Below, piece by piece: positions 46,577-59,168 of a stretch of 64,000 nucleotides of DNA. The notes beneath the pieces are model-generated. The model ran no database searches, was not told where the DNA came from, and saw only the letters and a program-made list of their open reading frames with translations. Every line of letters begins with the position of its first letter. Position 1 is the stretch's first letter. The DNA comes from Rhinopomastus cyanomelas (Eukaryota; Chordata; Aves; Bucerotiformes; Rhinopomastidae): positions 68,024 to 132,023 of the forward strand of contig VXBP01000230.1 in assembly GCA_013400115.1 (NCBI GenBank). The letters run 5' to 3'. The translations under genes were made by a program, and so were the position numbers.

Positions 46577-46845
46577 CCTGATGAGGAGAGGCTGAGGGAG
46601 CTGGGTCTCTTGAGCTTGGAGGAGACTGAAGGGTGACCTCATGAACCATGATAAAGATGTGAAGGGTGGGTGTCAGGAGGATGGAGCCAGGATCTGCAAA
46701 ACAGGCACAAATCTTCATCACTGGATTTGTCCAAGAGCTGACTGGAAGGGGCTTCCACTGAGCTGTGTAGTGGGAGGTGTCACTGCCCATGGCAGAGGGG
46801 TTGGAACTCAGTTATTTTTAAGTCTCCTTCCACCTCAAAGCATTT
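46577..46845 (+). mobile_element. CR1 internal piece and older CR1 tail
   Basis: 46,577-46,698 matches the AGGAGAGGCTGAGGGAGCTG block; 46,763-46,845 resembles an older tail (CATGGCAGAGGGGTTGGAAC) without the ATTCT repeats. Confidence 0.78.
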
Positions 46846-47676
46846 AGTCTGAGAACAGATCAGGCAGCAGTCTTCTAGCAAACAGACACAAGTGACTGCA
46901 CCCAACTAGTGGCTCAGTGTCAGCAGCCATGTGCTCAGGAGAGAACCAAGACAGGGAAACGACCCTGCTGCTCTGCCCTCTTCGAAATAGTTTGGAAACA
47001 AACCATGAGTCTGGGAATCGGTGGCTCTCAACTGTTGCAGGCTCCATCTCTTACCTCTAACATCTCTGTTTGCACAGAGAGGTTCTCATAGGGAATTATC
47101 ACGCGATAATTACCCAAAATGGGCTTCTGATTGGATTTCAGTTCCAGACAGAAACTGGAAGTATGAGCTCAGAGACCACGTAATGACTTGGCATCAAGAC
47201 CTGTCCTCCCATCACCAGAAGTAGCCCTGTCCCTCACAGATGAGACGCGTCTATCAGGCACCGGGGGAGTTTTCTATTATTCATGCCCAAGTCATAATCT
47301 CACCAGCTAGAAAACCACCCCTCAATCCTCAGGGTTATCGCTCAGCACAGGGCACTGAGATGAATTTTTAGAAAAAGCAGAATATTGATTTTCTTTCTGT
47401 TGTTAAAAACTGCAGTGATGCAGTAGGGACTGGAACACATGGAGATGTGAAACCAGACGGGCATCTTGCACTCGCTAAGGCTGCCGCGATGCTGTTTTTT
47501 CAGAGCACACAGATTATGAGCGGCTTGGAGTAAAGACCATTTGTGTTGGCCTGTCCATTAGTACTCACCGTAAGCACCATGAATGACCACGATAAACCTG
47601 TCAGAGGACTAACTGAGAAACTTTCTAATCTGCCCTTCCAATCAGTAACCAACTGTGACTTTAAAGGCAAAGTCAT

Positions 47677-47766
47677 CACAGAATCACAGAGCATTATGGA
47701 TTGAAAGGGACCTCGAAGGATCACCCAGTCCAATCCCCCTCCCACAGCAGGATCACCTAGATCAAG
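47677..47766 (-). mobile_element. CR1 family A 3' end
   Basis: Joined head to head with the plus-strand copy at 47,767. Confidence 0.87.
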
Positions 47767-48029
47767 GACGAGGGACAACGGTTGTGAGCTGGAACAGAGG
47801 AGGTTCCACATCATCAATCTGAGAAGGAACTTCTTCACGGTGAGGGTGACAGAGCACTGGAACAGGCTGCCCAGGGGCGTTGTGGAGTCCCCTTCTCTGG
47901 AGATATTTAAGACCCATCTGGATGTGTTCCTGTGTGACTGGGTCTAGGTGATCCAGCTGTGGCAGAGGGATTGGACTAGATGATCTTTGGAGGTCCCTTC
48001 CAATCCCTAATCTTCTGTGATTCTGTGAT
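47767..48029 (+). mobile_element. CR1 family A 3' end, 260 bp
   Basis: Well-preserved copy ending in AATCTTCTGTGATTCTGTGA. Confidence 0.9.
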
Positions 48030-48900
48030 TACTCTCTGTTTCAGATCTCTGCTAGTGACTTGATTAACTCAATGAAATGTCACGGTTTCAGGATGTTAAA
48101 TAAAGACAGACTAAGAGGATCAAACACTCTCTTGTCACTCTCCCATTCCAAGAGCACTGCCAGCGATCACCTCGGAGATCACCAGCGCCTCACCCAGCAC
48201 AGAGAGAAGACACGTGGCCAGGACTGCTCTGGTTGATGCCAAGCCTTGATGGTTGCAAAGCTATTTTCCCCACCTTGACCCTTATGTAAGCAACTGGGGT
48301 CTGTTTTCATGCATCCCCAAACAGGCTGCCTGAGACAATAGCTCTTCTTCAGGGAACTGTCACTTAATATGAAGCCAATTTAAATGTCAATGTTATTAAC
48401 CCCTTCTCTGCCGACCAGTCTAGCAGAGCCCCCCGTCCAACACTTTTTTTCAGGGCATTTCGTGCTCCAGACAAATTGCTGCGCAGACAACTGCTGGGTT
48501 AGACTACAGACCTCTGGGGTAACTGCAGGATGATGCATTTATGAGACTTCATTCAAAGCCACGCCACGAGGGATTTAAAATGTCAAAAAGCACTCTAATC
48601 TGCATTTTCATCCGGGCATGTCTTCCCCAGCAAACTGTAAGGAATGTTTTTCTGCTTACAGAGCAAGAAGGAATCACTTACAGGCAAAATATCTGCCCAA
48701 CAGAGATGAAGGATGGTCAGCCAAAAGAGCAACGGGAAAGGGTACCCTGCCCACACTGAGGTACCTTGTCTTGACACAAAAATAACCCAAACTCTGGCTC
48801 CCTCTTCCCCCCTTACCACCTCCCTGTCTCTAAAAAACAACTCTGGCTTTGCAGGAGAAGCTTCCTCAAATTATTCAATACAACAGCAAAAACAATGCTA

Positions 48901-49041
48901 CATCTCCTTCTCTGGAGATATTTAAAACCCACCCGGCCATGTTCCTGTGTGACTTGATCTAGGGGATCCTGCTGTGGTGGGGGACTGGACTAGATCATCT
49001 TTGGAGGCCCCTTACAATCCCTAATGTTCTGTGTTTCCGTG
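48901..49041 (+). mobile_element. CR1 family A 3' end
   Basis: Reads CTTCTCTGGAGATATTTAAA to TTCTGTGTTTCCGTG. Confidence 0.88.
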
Positions 49042-49379
49042 ACCTGCACCCCACTGTAACCTGCCCAGACTCAGGTGGGCTACACAGACTCTCGGCAAGT
49101 TGCACGCCCTGCAGCTTGCCCTCTGCAGAGCACCTCTGCTCCCTCCAGATGTGTGTAGGAACACAAATAGCATGCCAAGGCTCTTCCTTTCACCGCCTCC
49201 TCTTGACAAGCTATAAGGAACTTTCCATCTTCCCCCCTGTGCTCCTCATAAAGAGGCTTAATCTCACCTTGATGCTTCAGCTCAGGAAAGAAAAGATGGG
49301 CATGCAAATCACACTGGATCTAACCAGAGGTGATGAACAGCACATGTGATACAGCTAACACCAGAAGCATCCCTTCTCC

Positions 49380-49560
49380 CTGACCCTTCATTTAAAACCA
49401 TTAATTGTTATTAATTGCAACAGAAATTTGCTGATGTACCCAAAGATTATATCCATTACGCTACCAACACACACTCTGCACCCTAATTAATTTCCAATAC
49501 ACATTAGACTGCACTTTGTTACAACCTGCAGAGAGATTAACTCCGGCAAAGCGCACAGCG
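49380..49560. promoter_or_regulatory. Homeodomain-motif island, possible conserved element
   Basis: Contains CCATTAATTG, TTATTAATTGC and CTAATTAATTT in repeat-free DNA. Confidence 0.22.
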
Positions 49561-49751
49561 CCGCAGCGCTCTTAACTCGTATCTCACTGAAAGGTCAGTC
49601 CTCCCCTGGCTCTGTCTGGGGGAAGCTGTGGCTCAATGCTTCACTAGCCCATCCTCAGAATAGAAACAGAATTATGTAGGACTGTGTTTATTTTTAAAAG
49701 TTACTATCTCTCTGTCTTAGAAAGTATTTTCCTGTGATCATGGAGAAATAC

Positions 49752-49996
49752 AGCTCTAGGCTGGAAGGGACCTCCAGAGAACATCTAGTCCAACCTCCCT
49801 ACACAAGGACAACTCTACCCAGGTCAGGCTGCTCAGAGCTTCATCAAGCCTGACCTTAAATGACTCCAGGGATGGGGCCACCTCCCTGGGCAGCTAGATC
49901 ACAAAATCACAGAAGATTAAGGATTGGAAGGGACCTTGAAAGATCATCCAGCAGCATCAGCTAGACCACGTTGCACAGGAACACGGCCAGGGGGGC
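49752..49996 (-). mobile_element. Old CR1 family C piece and family A end
   Basis: 49,752-49,894 is an old variant (GGCTGGAAGGGACCTCCAGA, with CTGCTCAGAGCTTCATCAAG); 49,898-49,996 is family A. Confidence 0.85.
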
Positions 49997-50137
49997 TTTA
50001 TTATCCCCGTGCTGATTAGGGGGGAACAAGAGGATGATTAAGATGATCTTAAAAACTACAAAGATCATACAAAATATAAGTACATTAAAATAGAAATATA
50101 TAAAAATATTAAACGTAAATATATCAAAAACTATGTA

Positions 50138-50204
50138 ATCGCAGAACATTAGTGATTGGAAGGGACCTCGAAAGATCATCCAGTCCAAACCCCTTCCACA
50201 GCAG
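50138..50204 (-). mobile_element. CR1 family A tail fragment
   Basis: 67 bp starting ATCGCAGAACATTAGTGATT. Confidence 0.85.
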
Positions 50205-50561
50205 TTGTCTGAATCACTGTGGCCACCACTGTCTGAGTCACTTTAGGACAATTCTTGTGCCATTTCCTTGCATCACCTATAATGAAAAGAAACTCCATTC
50301 ATTAAGTAGGGAACTTAATGATTCAGCCAAAGGCACAGGTCTGGTGACCCAACAACATCCTGTTCACCTCCATTAGTTTGACGTGAGTCATAGTTGATTA
50401 ACTATTCCCCACCCTTTGTGTGCTGGGGAAACTATGATGCGACGCTGAATTTTGAGAGCAGTTAATGCAAAACACACACCAGGCACCTCTGCTGGCTTCA
50501 TAATGCATTTCAGCCTTGGGTCACTGATTTGAAGTAGACACCTTCTGGAAGAAAAGCTTTA

Positions 50562-50676
50562 TGCCTGGATGTGTTCCTGTGTGACTCGGTCTAGCTGGTC
50601 CTGCTGTGGCAGGGGGATTGGACTGGATGATCTTTCGAGGTCCCTTCCAATCCCTAATGATTCTTTGATTCTCTGC
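50562..50676 (+). mobile_element. CR1 family A 3' end
   Basis: Ends TAATGATTCTTTGATTCTCT. Confidence 0.9.
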
Positions 50677-50713
50677 ACCCCAGACTTCATGGAATCACAC
50701 AACATTTGCCTGT

Positions 50714-50868
50714 CATAGAATCATTAGGGATTGGAAGGGACCTCAAAGGATCACCTAGTCCAGTCCCCCTGCCACAGCAGGACCAGCTAGACCGAGTCAC
50801 ACAGGAATCACAGAACATTAGGGATTGGGAGGGACCTCGAAGGATCATCTAGTCCAATCCCCCTGTCA
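50714..50868 (-). mobile_element. Two stacked CR1 family A ends
   Basis: Join at about 50,805 where CACAGGA runs straight into ATCACAGAACATTAGG. Confidence 0.88.
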
Positions 50869-51394
50869 GACAAACCAAAAGAATCTTTCTTGAACACAAG
50901 GAGCCTGTTCTAGACCTCCACCTTGTTTTCCACTTCTGCTAGCTCGTTTCTTTAATTTCCTCACGAAGAAGGTTTCTCTCCCAGAGTTAACAGACATGAG
51001 CCAGCAAAGCTGCTAGTGCCATGGTGCAGCTCTGTAGTATCCAGCCAAATTTTCCCCTCCGTGATATCAGCACGTCCTTATGGAGGCTGCTATCATCAGG
51101 ACATTCCAAACCCCCCTTTATTGTCTCCAGCAAATGCAGGGAACATCTGTGCCCTCATAAATACCTCTGCAACACTTTTCTTTCTTCCACAGGGCTCCAT
51201 TACTAAGACAATTCCACCCAGACTAGTTTTCCCTCCTCAGCTACCTCTGGAACAGTTTGCGTCATGCCAAAGGACCAGCAACATGGGAAATGAGTCTTGG
51301 CCACGACGTCAAATAACAACCGACAAGCAGCAGGGAGTGATTCCAACATTACTCAACAATCGCGACGCGTGTGGAACATGAATGTTGCTCTCAC

Positions 51395-51533
51395 CTTCCT
51401 CTCGGTAGGTCTGCATCATCTTTCTTCCACCGAACTGTGGGCGTGGGGTCCCCCTGCACCTGGCACCGGAAATCCACAGCCTCCTCCTCCAGCACCACTT
51501 GGTTAATCGGTCGCCTGAGAAACGTGGGCCGCT
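51395..51533 (-). CDS. ROBO2: ROBO2 exon: first half of Ig domain 3
   Basis: Encodes (E)RPTFLRRPINQVVLEEEA, then VDFRCQVQGDPTPTVRWKKD, ending DADLPRG plus a split Arg codon. The Ig B-strand Cys (FRC) and Trp (RWKK) are seen. The acceptor is TTTCAAG/AG and the donor GGAAG/GTGAGA. It starts in phase 1 and ends in phase 2, so it cannot be skipped alone without a frameshift. The preceding intron (7.6 kb) separates it from Ig2. Confidence 0.97.
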
Positions 51534-51769
51534 CTTGAAAGAGACATTAAAACGCCTTGGTGAGTCAGTGGGTTGAAATGAACACTCTTGACTTTTCAGC
51601 ATCGTTCTGTTCAGCGATTCACGGGCCGCGGAAAGGAGGCTGAGCTCCGCAGATTCAAACAAGCGAGCTGATGATGTGCACAAAGAGCTCGGGAAGGAGG
51701 CTTCCCGGGCTGCAGGGGGGGGCTGTCACATCCAGCCGGCACACGAGAGCTCGGCGGCACCAGCAGCGA

Positions 51770-51846
51770 GGCTGTGCTGGCACCCAGGCTGTGCTGGCAC
51801 CCAGGCTGTGCTGGCACCCAGGCTGTGCTGGCACCCAGGCTGTGCA
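51770..51846. repeat. 17-bp minisatellite (GCTGTGCTGGCACCCAG)n
   Basis: Four to five near-perfect GC-rich copies. Open frames on both strands across it are caused by the repeat. Confidence 0.92.
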
Positions 51847-52199
51847 GCTCTGCGCTACTCTCCAACAGCACATCACCCCAAAGCTCCTGCCTGCTCCATC
51901 GGTGAGCGAGCCGCCTGCCGACCGGGAGAGCCTGCCTTTGGCAATAACCAACACCTCGATGCTTTGCAGGGAAGTGCAGACCCTACACTACACATCTCAT
52001 TGCACAGAGGTCAGAGCTTCCCCAATCCCCACCGTTAACTTCACTACAGCAACCTGAATTAAGGTCTGAGTAAGAAGTCCTGCTTCGCCTTGGTACAGCA
52101 GCCTGCAGGGCTGCGGTGGTCTCGGTGCCCTTTCATCACCCCCTTTCTGTTTATGTCTTATGGAGCTGGCTGCAGTTAGGGAAGTAGATTTAGTTCTAG

Positions 52200-52575
52200 G
52201 CTCTCATCTAGTCCAATTCCCCTGCCAGAGCAGGATCACCTAGACCAGGTTGCACAGGGACATGTCCAGGTCATGGACGGGTTTCATGTCTCCAGAGAAG
52301 GAGAGAGACTGCACAATCATCCTGGGCAGCCCCTTCCAGGGCTCTGTCACTCTCACTGCGAAGAAGTTCCTTCTCAGACTGATGTGGAACCTCCTCACAC
52401 CCACTGCCCCTTGTCCTATCATTAGATGCCACTGAGCAGAGCCTGGCTCTGTCCTTCTGACACCCACCCTTCACATATTTATAGACATGAATGAGGTCAC
52501 CTCTCAGTCTCCTTTTCTCCAAGCTCAAGAGACCCAGCTCCCTCAGCCTCTCCTCGTAAGAGAGATGCTCCACTC
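52200..52575 (-). mobile_element. CR1 family A, longer copy without its tail
   Basis: Starts at CATCTAGTCCAATTCCCCTG. Sense translation gives LSYEERLRELGLLSLEKRRL and YKYVKGGCQ, ORF2 C-terminal remnants. Confidence 0.9.
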
Positions 52576-53279
52576 CAAGCCAGACAGCAAGGACACACTG
52601 GACCAATAACCTCTACTTTTCCCATCATCTGCATCTTGCACGGTGTGAATCAGGAAAGAACAAGTCATCTCTCATGCTGGTTCCTGTACTCCCCAACCCC
52701 CTGAACATGCCCAGTGGCTCATTACATGGCTATAAAGTGATGAGAGCCAATGCCATCGCCAATGCCAATAACATTCTTTACGGGAGACGAACTGGTTTGA
52801 GTCACCTGCTTACAAAGTGAATCTCTCAGGAGCCCCAACAAAGGAGCCTCCCTCACGCAGCCAGGTCTCACTCATTTCAGAGTTAAACTCGAGGAGAAGC
52901 AATCCTGTGAGATGGTTTGCCCGTAACGACGGCCTCGTGCCAGAATTACACACTGTCGCTCCGTCAGCACCGCACAAGGTATTTGAGAAACAGCAAGAAA
53001 GGGCAGTAAATTAAAATCACAGATGTATATAAAAATTTAATGCAGCTATTTTATAAGCTCTCACTGAGTAAATAAAGTACCTGCTGTCCCGACTTTCTCT
53101 GATGAATATTAAAAGTCTGTGAAGAGAACTATAAAATAGGTCATGGTTATATGTCAGGTCAGCCAGCTGCGCTACTGCTGGGGTGACCTTTATAACTTCA
53201 GAATCAACTTTGCTTGCAGTTATAAAAGGGATTTGTTCTGGAGTCTGTGGCAGTGCTTGGGATGGGCACTGCAAGAAAA

Positions 53280-53652
53280 CCTACAGAACGTTAGGGATTG
53301 GAAGGGACCTCCAAAGATCATCTAGTCCAATCCCCCTGCCACAGCAGCATCATATAGATCCATTTGCACAGGAATATGGCCAGGTGGGTTTTAAAGGTCT
53401 CCAGAGGAGACTCCACAACCCCCCTTGGCAGCCCCTTCTGTCACCCTCATCATGAAGATGTTCCTTCTCACGTTCATGAGGAACCTCCTGTGTTCCAGCT
53501 CACACCCATTGCCCCTTGGCCTATCTGAGCAGAGCCTGGCTCCATCTCCTGACACTCACCCTTCACATATTTATCAACACTAATGAGGAACATGTCCAGG
53601 GAGGTTTTAAATGTCTCCAGAGAAGGAGACTCCACACTCCACCCCGGGCAGC
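53280..53652 (-). mobile_element. Two CR1 family A copies
   Basis: A 309-bp copy to 53,588, then a second piece entering at AACATGTCCAGGGAGGTTTT. Confidence 0.88.
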
Positions 53653-54008
53653 TCTACAGAACTGATCCTAAGCAGAAACCCAAGGCAATCCTTTTCCTGC
53701 TCCCTGTGCTGACACAGGTTACCCCTGGAACTCAATTTTTCCTCGATTTAACAATTGGTCTGAACATCTCAGTCTATTAGAGAGACTCAGGTGACTCTCA
53801 GATGTATCACTGCCCTTTCTCTGCTCCTCAGAAAGTCAAACAGAGACCTCAATCTAATTAACATGATCCTAACTACCTCTCTGCTCAGGCAACTGCTAGA
53901 GCGAAGGATGTGATGGTCCCTGTAATGTGGAGGCTCAATCTGATTTAGAACTGTTTTCTCTGTCTCTGCTGGAGAGAAAGCACCGTTTCTTAAAACGTTT
54001 TGTGGACC

Positions 54009-54058
54009 AGATGATCTTTCAAGGTCCTTTCCAATCCCTAATGTTCTGTGGTTCTGTG
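54009..54058 (+). mobile_element. CR1 family A tail fragment
   Basis: 50 bp ending TTCTGTGGTTCTGTG. Confidence 0.83.
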
Positions 54059-54302
54059 AACTTGGAGACCAAATCAAACCCTTTTCCACAAGAGTACCAT
54101 TACCTCAGCACAACTTACATGGACAACAAATATCTGCAAAGCCAAACGGGCTCTGTGCTGGCTGCCACAAGTATATGGCAAATGGCAAATATAGGGGTTG
54201 GGAGATCTGGAAAGAAAGGGAGGAGTTCTGCTCTGAGGGACAAAACACTCTGCCAATTTATCTGCCTTGACCTGTGAATGTCTGTAGATGTTGAGAGATT
54301 TT

Positions 54303-54475
54303 GCACTGGACTGGGCTGCCCAGGGTGGTGGTTGAGTCTCCATCCCTGGATGAGTTTAAAAGATGCTCAGATGTAGTGTCAGGGGATCCGGTTTAGGGGT
54401 GAACTTGTAGAGCCGGGTTGATGGTTGGACTTGATAGTCCCCAGGGTTCTTTTTCCAACCTGAATGATTCTGTGA
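54303..54475 (+). mobile_element. CR1 family B 3' end
   Basis: The clearest plus-strand family B copy, ending AACCTGAATGATTCTGTG. Confidence 0.88.
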
Positions 54476-54526
54476 TTTTCCACGTGGATGGGAAAGCTTA
54501 TGGGACAGTAATATTTGCAGGATATA

Positions 54527-54826
54527 ATCACAGAATCTCTCTGGTTGGGAAAGACCCCTGGCATCATCGAGTCCAACCATCTATACGCTACCTTACATGT
54601 TGACCCCTAGAACATATCCCTCAACACCGCATCCAAACAATCTTTAAACACATCCCACCTGGATGTGTTCCTGTGTGACTTGGTCTAGGTGATCCTGCTG
54701 TTGCAGAGGGATTGGACTAGATGATCTTTCGAGGTCCCTTCCAATCCCTAATGATTCCATGATGGCAACTCAACCACATCCCTGGGAAGCTCATTCCAGT
54801 GCTTGACCACCCTTTCTTTGGAAAAA
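54527..54826. mobile_element. Nested CR1: family A inside family B
   Basis: Family B on the minus strand runs 54,527-54,655, is broken by a plus-strand family A end (54,656-54,763), then resumes at CAACTCAACCACATCCCTGG to about 54,826. Confidence 0.88.
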
Positions 54827-56146
54827 TGGGGCAAGACTCTCTGCTAAAAGCCTTCCACATAGTCAGAGCCCAGAAAAGTACAGTGGGTCATGACATCTTC
54901 ATTAAGGGATCTTCAGATGTCTTTAAGATCGTGTCATCACAGCATATGGAACTGCGGTATCTCTTTCAGCCTGATAAAGTCTTGAGAACATCAAACCAAC
55001 ACTTCAAGCATCAGGCGAAAGCACCTCTTCATCCCACTGGACCTTATTAGATGAAAAAAAGTTCAGATAGCAGAGCTAAAATAAAAGATTAACCCCATCC
55101 AATCTTTAATATGTCTGAACTGACATCTCTCTCAAAACCTTTCTGTACTGCTCCTGGTTGTGCTTTATATCCTTTTGAGGCTCTTCTAAATGTGTCTTTT
55201 CCCACTGCTTGACGCCAGCTGCTTGAAGTTGATATGTTAAGGCTTTCATTGATTTCACTGCACTTCAGAATCGATATACAAGACGTTCCTTTGTACAGTC
55301 TCCTCAAAAAAACCGTTTTAAGACCAAAGGAAAGGGAAAGAAAAAAGAAAAAGGAGTCTGAAACAGTTAAAACTACTTGCCAACTTCTCTGAGGACAGGG
55401 CAGCGGTCTGACAAGATGCTAAAAGGTTAAACAGTAATTCTTACTTGATTTAATTTCTGGCTCCACATGATGTGTTTACAAGCCAAGCGTCCCTACAAAT
55501 TGGAAGGAAGGTGCTTCTGTTTTGCATCTGGCTTTAACGCTGGTCAGCCAAAGGCTACAAGCCCAGGCGCGAGCAAAGCAGCCCAGCTTGTGCCACTTTA
55601 GACCTCTGAGTCTGGCCTTGGGTGCAGCACGTCTAACAGTAAAGCACCACCGTGTGACCGTTAGGGTTGATGGAGTAGCTATCAACTTCCTTTAATGGCC
55701 ACCTCAAGATGACACCACCCTGTCTTCTGTCTTCACTCCAAGAAGTCTCATAAAGTCAAAAACTCACAGCAGTGCTCGAAGCAGAAGACTTAGAGATTGT
55801 AAAGACCGTTGCTGCTATTCAAGAGGCAGGAATAGTTTTGGGGAGTGCTGCTTATAGAACCCGTTTGCTTTATGACCCCTCAGCATGAACTTCTGGCTAT
55901 GGGTTGTTAGTAGAAGAGTCAGGATTTGGGAACAAAAGAAAGGCATCCTGCACCTATACCGAGAGCAGGCTGTTCACAGCATCTAAGCACTGAAAACCAG
56001 GTTTCCTGTGCACGCAGGGTTGGGTTTTGAAAACTCAAGGTGTATTTTCCACAAGTCTCTCTTCAACAAGGGCTACCGAAAGGGCACCCAGCCAACTGGA
56101 CATGTAAGATGTGTCTACATGGGGGTGAAACTTGCCCTGTCATAGA

Positions 56147-56545
56147 ACAGAATCATAGAAAATTCAGTTTGGAAAGGATCCCTGGGATCATCGAGTCCAA
56201 CCAGCAACCTTACTCTACAAGTTCACCCCTAAACCAGATCCCTCAAACCCACATCCCCAGGGATGGAGACTCAACCACCACCCTGGGCAGCCCATCCCAG
56301 AGCCTGACCACTCTCTCCAGGAAGAATTTTTTCCTGATGCCCAACCTAAATCTACTCTGTTGTAACTTGAACCCAGTCCCTCATGTTCTATCACTGATTG
56401 CTTGTGAGAAGAGACCAGCACCAACCTCTCTACAATGTGCTTTGAGATAGCTGTAGAGAGCGATGAGTTCTCCCCTCAGCCTCCTCTTCCTCAAACTGAA
56501 CAGCCCCAACTCTCTCCATCTCTCCTCATAAGATTCTCCAGGCCT
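56147..56545 (-). mobile_element. CR1 family B, longer copy
   Basis: About 400 bp, including GAAGAATTTTTTCCTGATGC and GAGAAGAGACCAGCACCAAC; homology may continue to about 56,640. Confidence 0.9.
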
Positions 56546-57030
56546 TTAATTCTCCAAGACTCTTACTGTCCTTTTTAAACTCAGGAGAGCGTGATCTCCC
56601 AAGCCAGGCATCCATGCTGTTCCCCTCAGGCCACCCGTTACCACCACACTGAAGGAGTTTTTCCAGAGGCAGTGCCTCAAGCTAAATTCCCTGCACAGGG
56701 AGCTGGAGACCTGTCATGAAAATAATGTCAGGTACTAGAGGACAACCTGTAAAGCCAAACAGAACAGAACAGCCTGCAAAGGTTTGAGAACCAGCACCAA
56801 AGGGGTGCTTCTGCTGCGGGGTAGAACACTTACTAAGGCCCCCTTCACACTACGAAAAGACTTTGGGGAGTCTGTTACTTGGGAAAGTAGTAGATAATAA
56901 GGAATGACATTAATAATCAGTAATAGATTACTAATAAGCTAACTAGTGCATGTTCCTCTTCAGGGGCAGCAGCAGCTGTAGGCTTGCCAGCCACTTGCCC
57001 AAATTTTCTAAGTCTCTTAGCTAAAAATAT

Positions 57031-57090
57031 AGGACTAGATGATCTTTCGAGGTCCCTTCCAATCCCCTAATGATTCTTTGATTCTATGAT
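57031..57090 (+). mobile_element. CR1 family A tail fragment
   Basis: 60 bp ending GATTCTTTGATTCTATGATC. Confidence 0.85.
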
Positions 57091-57128
57091 CACCCATTTT
57101 CATATGATCAGAATAGTTCAAGCTGGGC

Positions 57129-57332
57129 ACATAGAATCATTTGGGATCGGAAGGGACCTCCAAAGATCATCCACTCCAATCCCTCTGCCAGTGCAGGATC
57201 ATCTAGACCAAGTCGCACAGAAACACATCCAGGCAGGTTTTAAACATCTCCAGAGAAGCAGACTCCACAACCCACCCTGGGCAGCCCCTTCCAGTGCTCT
57301 GTCACCCTCACTGGGAAGAAGTTCCTTGTGGT
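57129..57332 (-). mobile_element. CR1 family A 3' end
   Basis: About 200 bp to AAGAAGTTCCTTGTGG; tail to tail with the preceding fragment. Confidence 0.9.
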
Positions 57333-58132
57333 ATTTATATGGGGGTAGTATATAACCATCAGGATATTTTCATACTTGTCTCAACAATTTGAGCTACTCC
57401 CATGTTGCTCCAACTGGAAGTTGTGACAGAGGAATGCTGTGGATTTAAGAGACGACTCGTGGTTCTGCCCGTGAAGTCAGCGTGGACCTGCACAGCCAGT
57501 CTGACATTTCCCAGAGTCGCTGGCTTGATTTGATTTATCGTGCATGCTCAGACTGACTGGACTGTCCAGGAGATGCATTGCTTCCTGGAAGCATCGTGGA
57601 TAATGGTCTCCAGTGCGCTGTGCATGCACATCCACCCACACAAGAGCTGCTGCCTGGAGGCAGGAACCGAACACAACTGCTCGGCTGGTGCGAGGCAAAG
57701 CCAAGCCACCCCCTCTCTCTTGTGGAGAGGACCAGGATTAACCTGGCCGTGCCTACAGAGCCTTCCAATGGAGCAACACAGAGCTTCAGGGCCAGATGGC
57801 AGCCAGGACCACAGGCACAGGGCACCTGCATCATCTTGTCAAAGAGCAGATCACAACCCGAGCACCTGCTTCCTGCTCTCGTACAGCAAGAAGCCAGATC
57901 AGAAACAAACACCTAGACAGAAGGGGACTATTCGATGGGAAGACACCCAGACAGGAAAGGGATTTTAAGTATGATTTTCTTTACCTAGTCTAACACAATC
58001 ATGAACAATTAAAATACCTGATTGCATTATTGCTGATCATTGATTTAGTATTGACAAGACAGGCTTCGATCGGGTTCTAGAAGTTGATTGTTCCGATTGA
58101 ATTCTGTAAGAAAATCCAGAACGTGGGCGGGG

Positions 58133-58212
58133 GGCTGGGCTGGATGATCTGTTGAGGTCCCTTCCAATCCCTAACTGTGTGATTCCAATCCCTGTGCTTG
58201 TGTGATTCTGTG
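58133..58212 (+). mobile_element. CR1 family A tail fragment, duplicated end
   Basis: CCAATCCCT recurs before the final TGTGTGATTCTGTG. Confidence 0.82.
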
Positions 58213-58832
58213 TGTAACTGGCAATGTCTTACTTTACACAGCAAGACGAGCCTCATGCTCCTTGGGAAATGGAATCACATGCATGTTTCAGCCTCGATTC
58301 CTGTAGTTCCATGCCTTTTGGCAAATTGTTTTATTAAGGATTTGTAGTTTAGGCCTGCAATCTGCTTGCTGTCCACAGGGAGCATTAGCAGAGATTATCA
58401 GGGCTTAAACTGATGAAGAAGACATGTCGTGTCTCTCTTACATCTGCATAAAGGCTCAACTTCAACAGACCGGCTGCAAAGGATGCAGTAAGTTGACAGA
58501 GATCCTCACTGTGTTGTTTATTCCTTCTGCAAGGCAGCCTTGTTCTGTCTCCAGAACTCACATGCTTCCATGAACCCATGACAAACTAAGTGGACTGGAA
58601 GGTCTTGCAGTGCTCAAAAGCAGTAAATCCTCAGTCACTCACAGACTTTGTCTAGCAGAAACTTTTTGAAGCTTTTTATGAATCCTATAATATGTGGGGG
58701 TTTTTTAAGTGCAAAAACAAATGCACACACATGCAAACGCAGAGTCAGTACGAGCGACTGGTTGTTCACCGTGTAAGGCATAAGGTGAAAAACCTGAAGG
58801 AACCTGCTTCAGAATGAACCTTGGGATTTCTA

Positions 58833-58923
58833 TCACAGACTCACTCTGGCTGGGAAAGACCCCTGGGATCACCGAGTCCAACCATCTACCCTACCCGACA
58901 GCTTCACCCCTGCATTACGCCTG
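58833..58923 (-). mobile_element. CR1 family B 3' end
   Basis: Starts ATCACAGACTCACTCTGGCT. Confidence 0.87.
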
Positions 58924-59168
58924 GTGTTACCATCTCTGGGTGCATGCACAGCACTAAGGACCCCCATTTAGAATGGAAAACCTTGAGCCATCACAGCTCC
59001 ACCATTATAAACTGCAGCCTTTGAAAACAGGTCTTTGGACGCGATGCAGCTCAAGCAGCACCGTCCCCTCTTGTTCACCTTGCTTTGCATCACATTTTGG
59101 TGGGTCACCCAGGTCAGTCCAGCCCATGACATTACAGTGAAACAGTAAGAAAAGCTTGAGTCTCCTAC

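Larger units (their letters stand above)
42811..51394 (-). other. ROBO2 intron within Ig3
   Basis: The longest intron in the window. Unique AT-rich blocks at 42,960-43,555, 45,945-46,550, 48,340-48,900 and 49,380-49,560 alternate with CR1 copies. GC-rich DNA at 44,160-44,700 has no recognised identity. Confidence 0.75.
51534..59168 (-). other. ROBO2 intron between Ig2 and Ig3
   Basis: CR1-rich, with a 17-bp minisatellite at 51,770-51,846. Unique blocks: 52,580-53,275, 54,830-56,140, 56,640-57,030, 57,335-58,130 and 58,220-58,830. No exon supported. Confidence 0.75.

Noticed and set aside
51611..52057. Open frames up to 128 codons on both strands near 51.8 kb
   Set aside because: They depend on the 17-bp GC-rich minisatellite; no splice or domain signal.
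55445..55463. 12-nt microexon candidate with GTAAG donor in the Ig2-Ig3 intron
   Set aside because: No pyrimidine tract before the CCAG and inclusion would change the conserved Glu codon at the junction.
57535..57968. 142-codon and 125-codon overlapping frames on opposite strands
   Set aside because: No family resemblance and no supporting splice sites.
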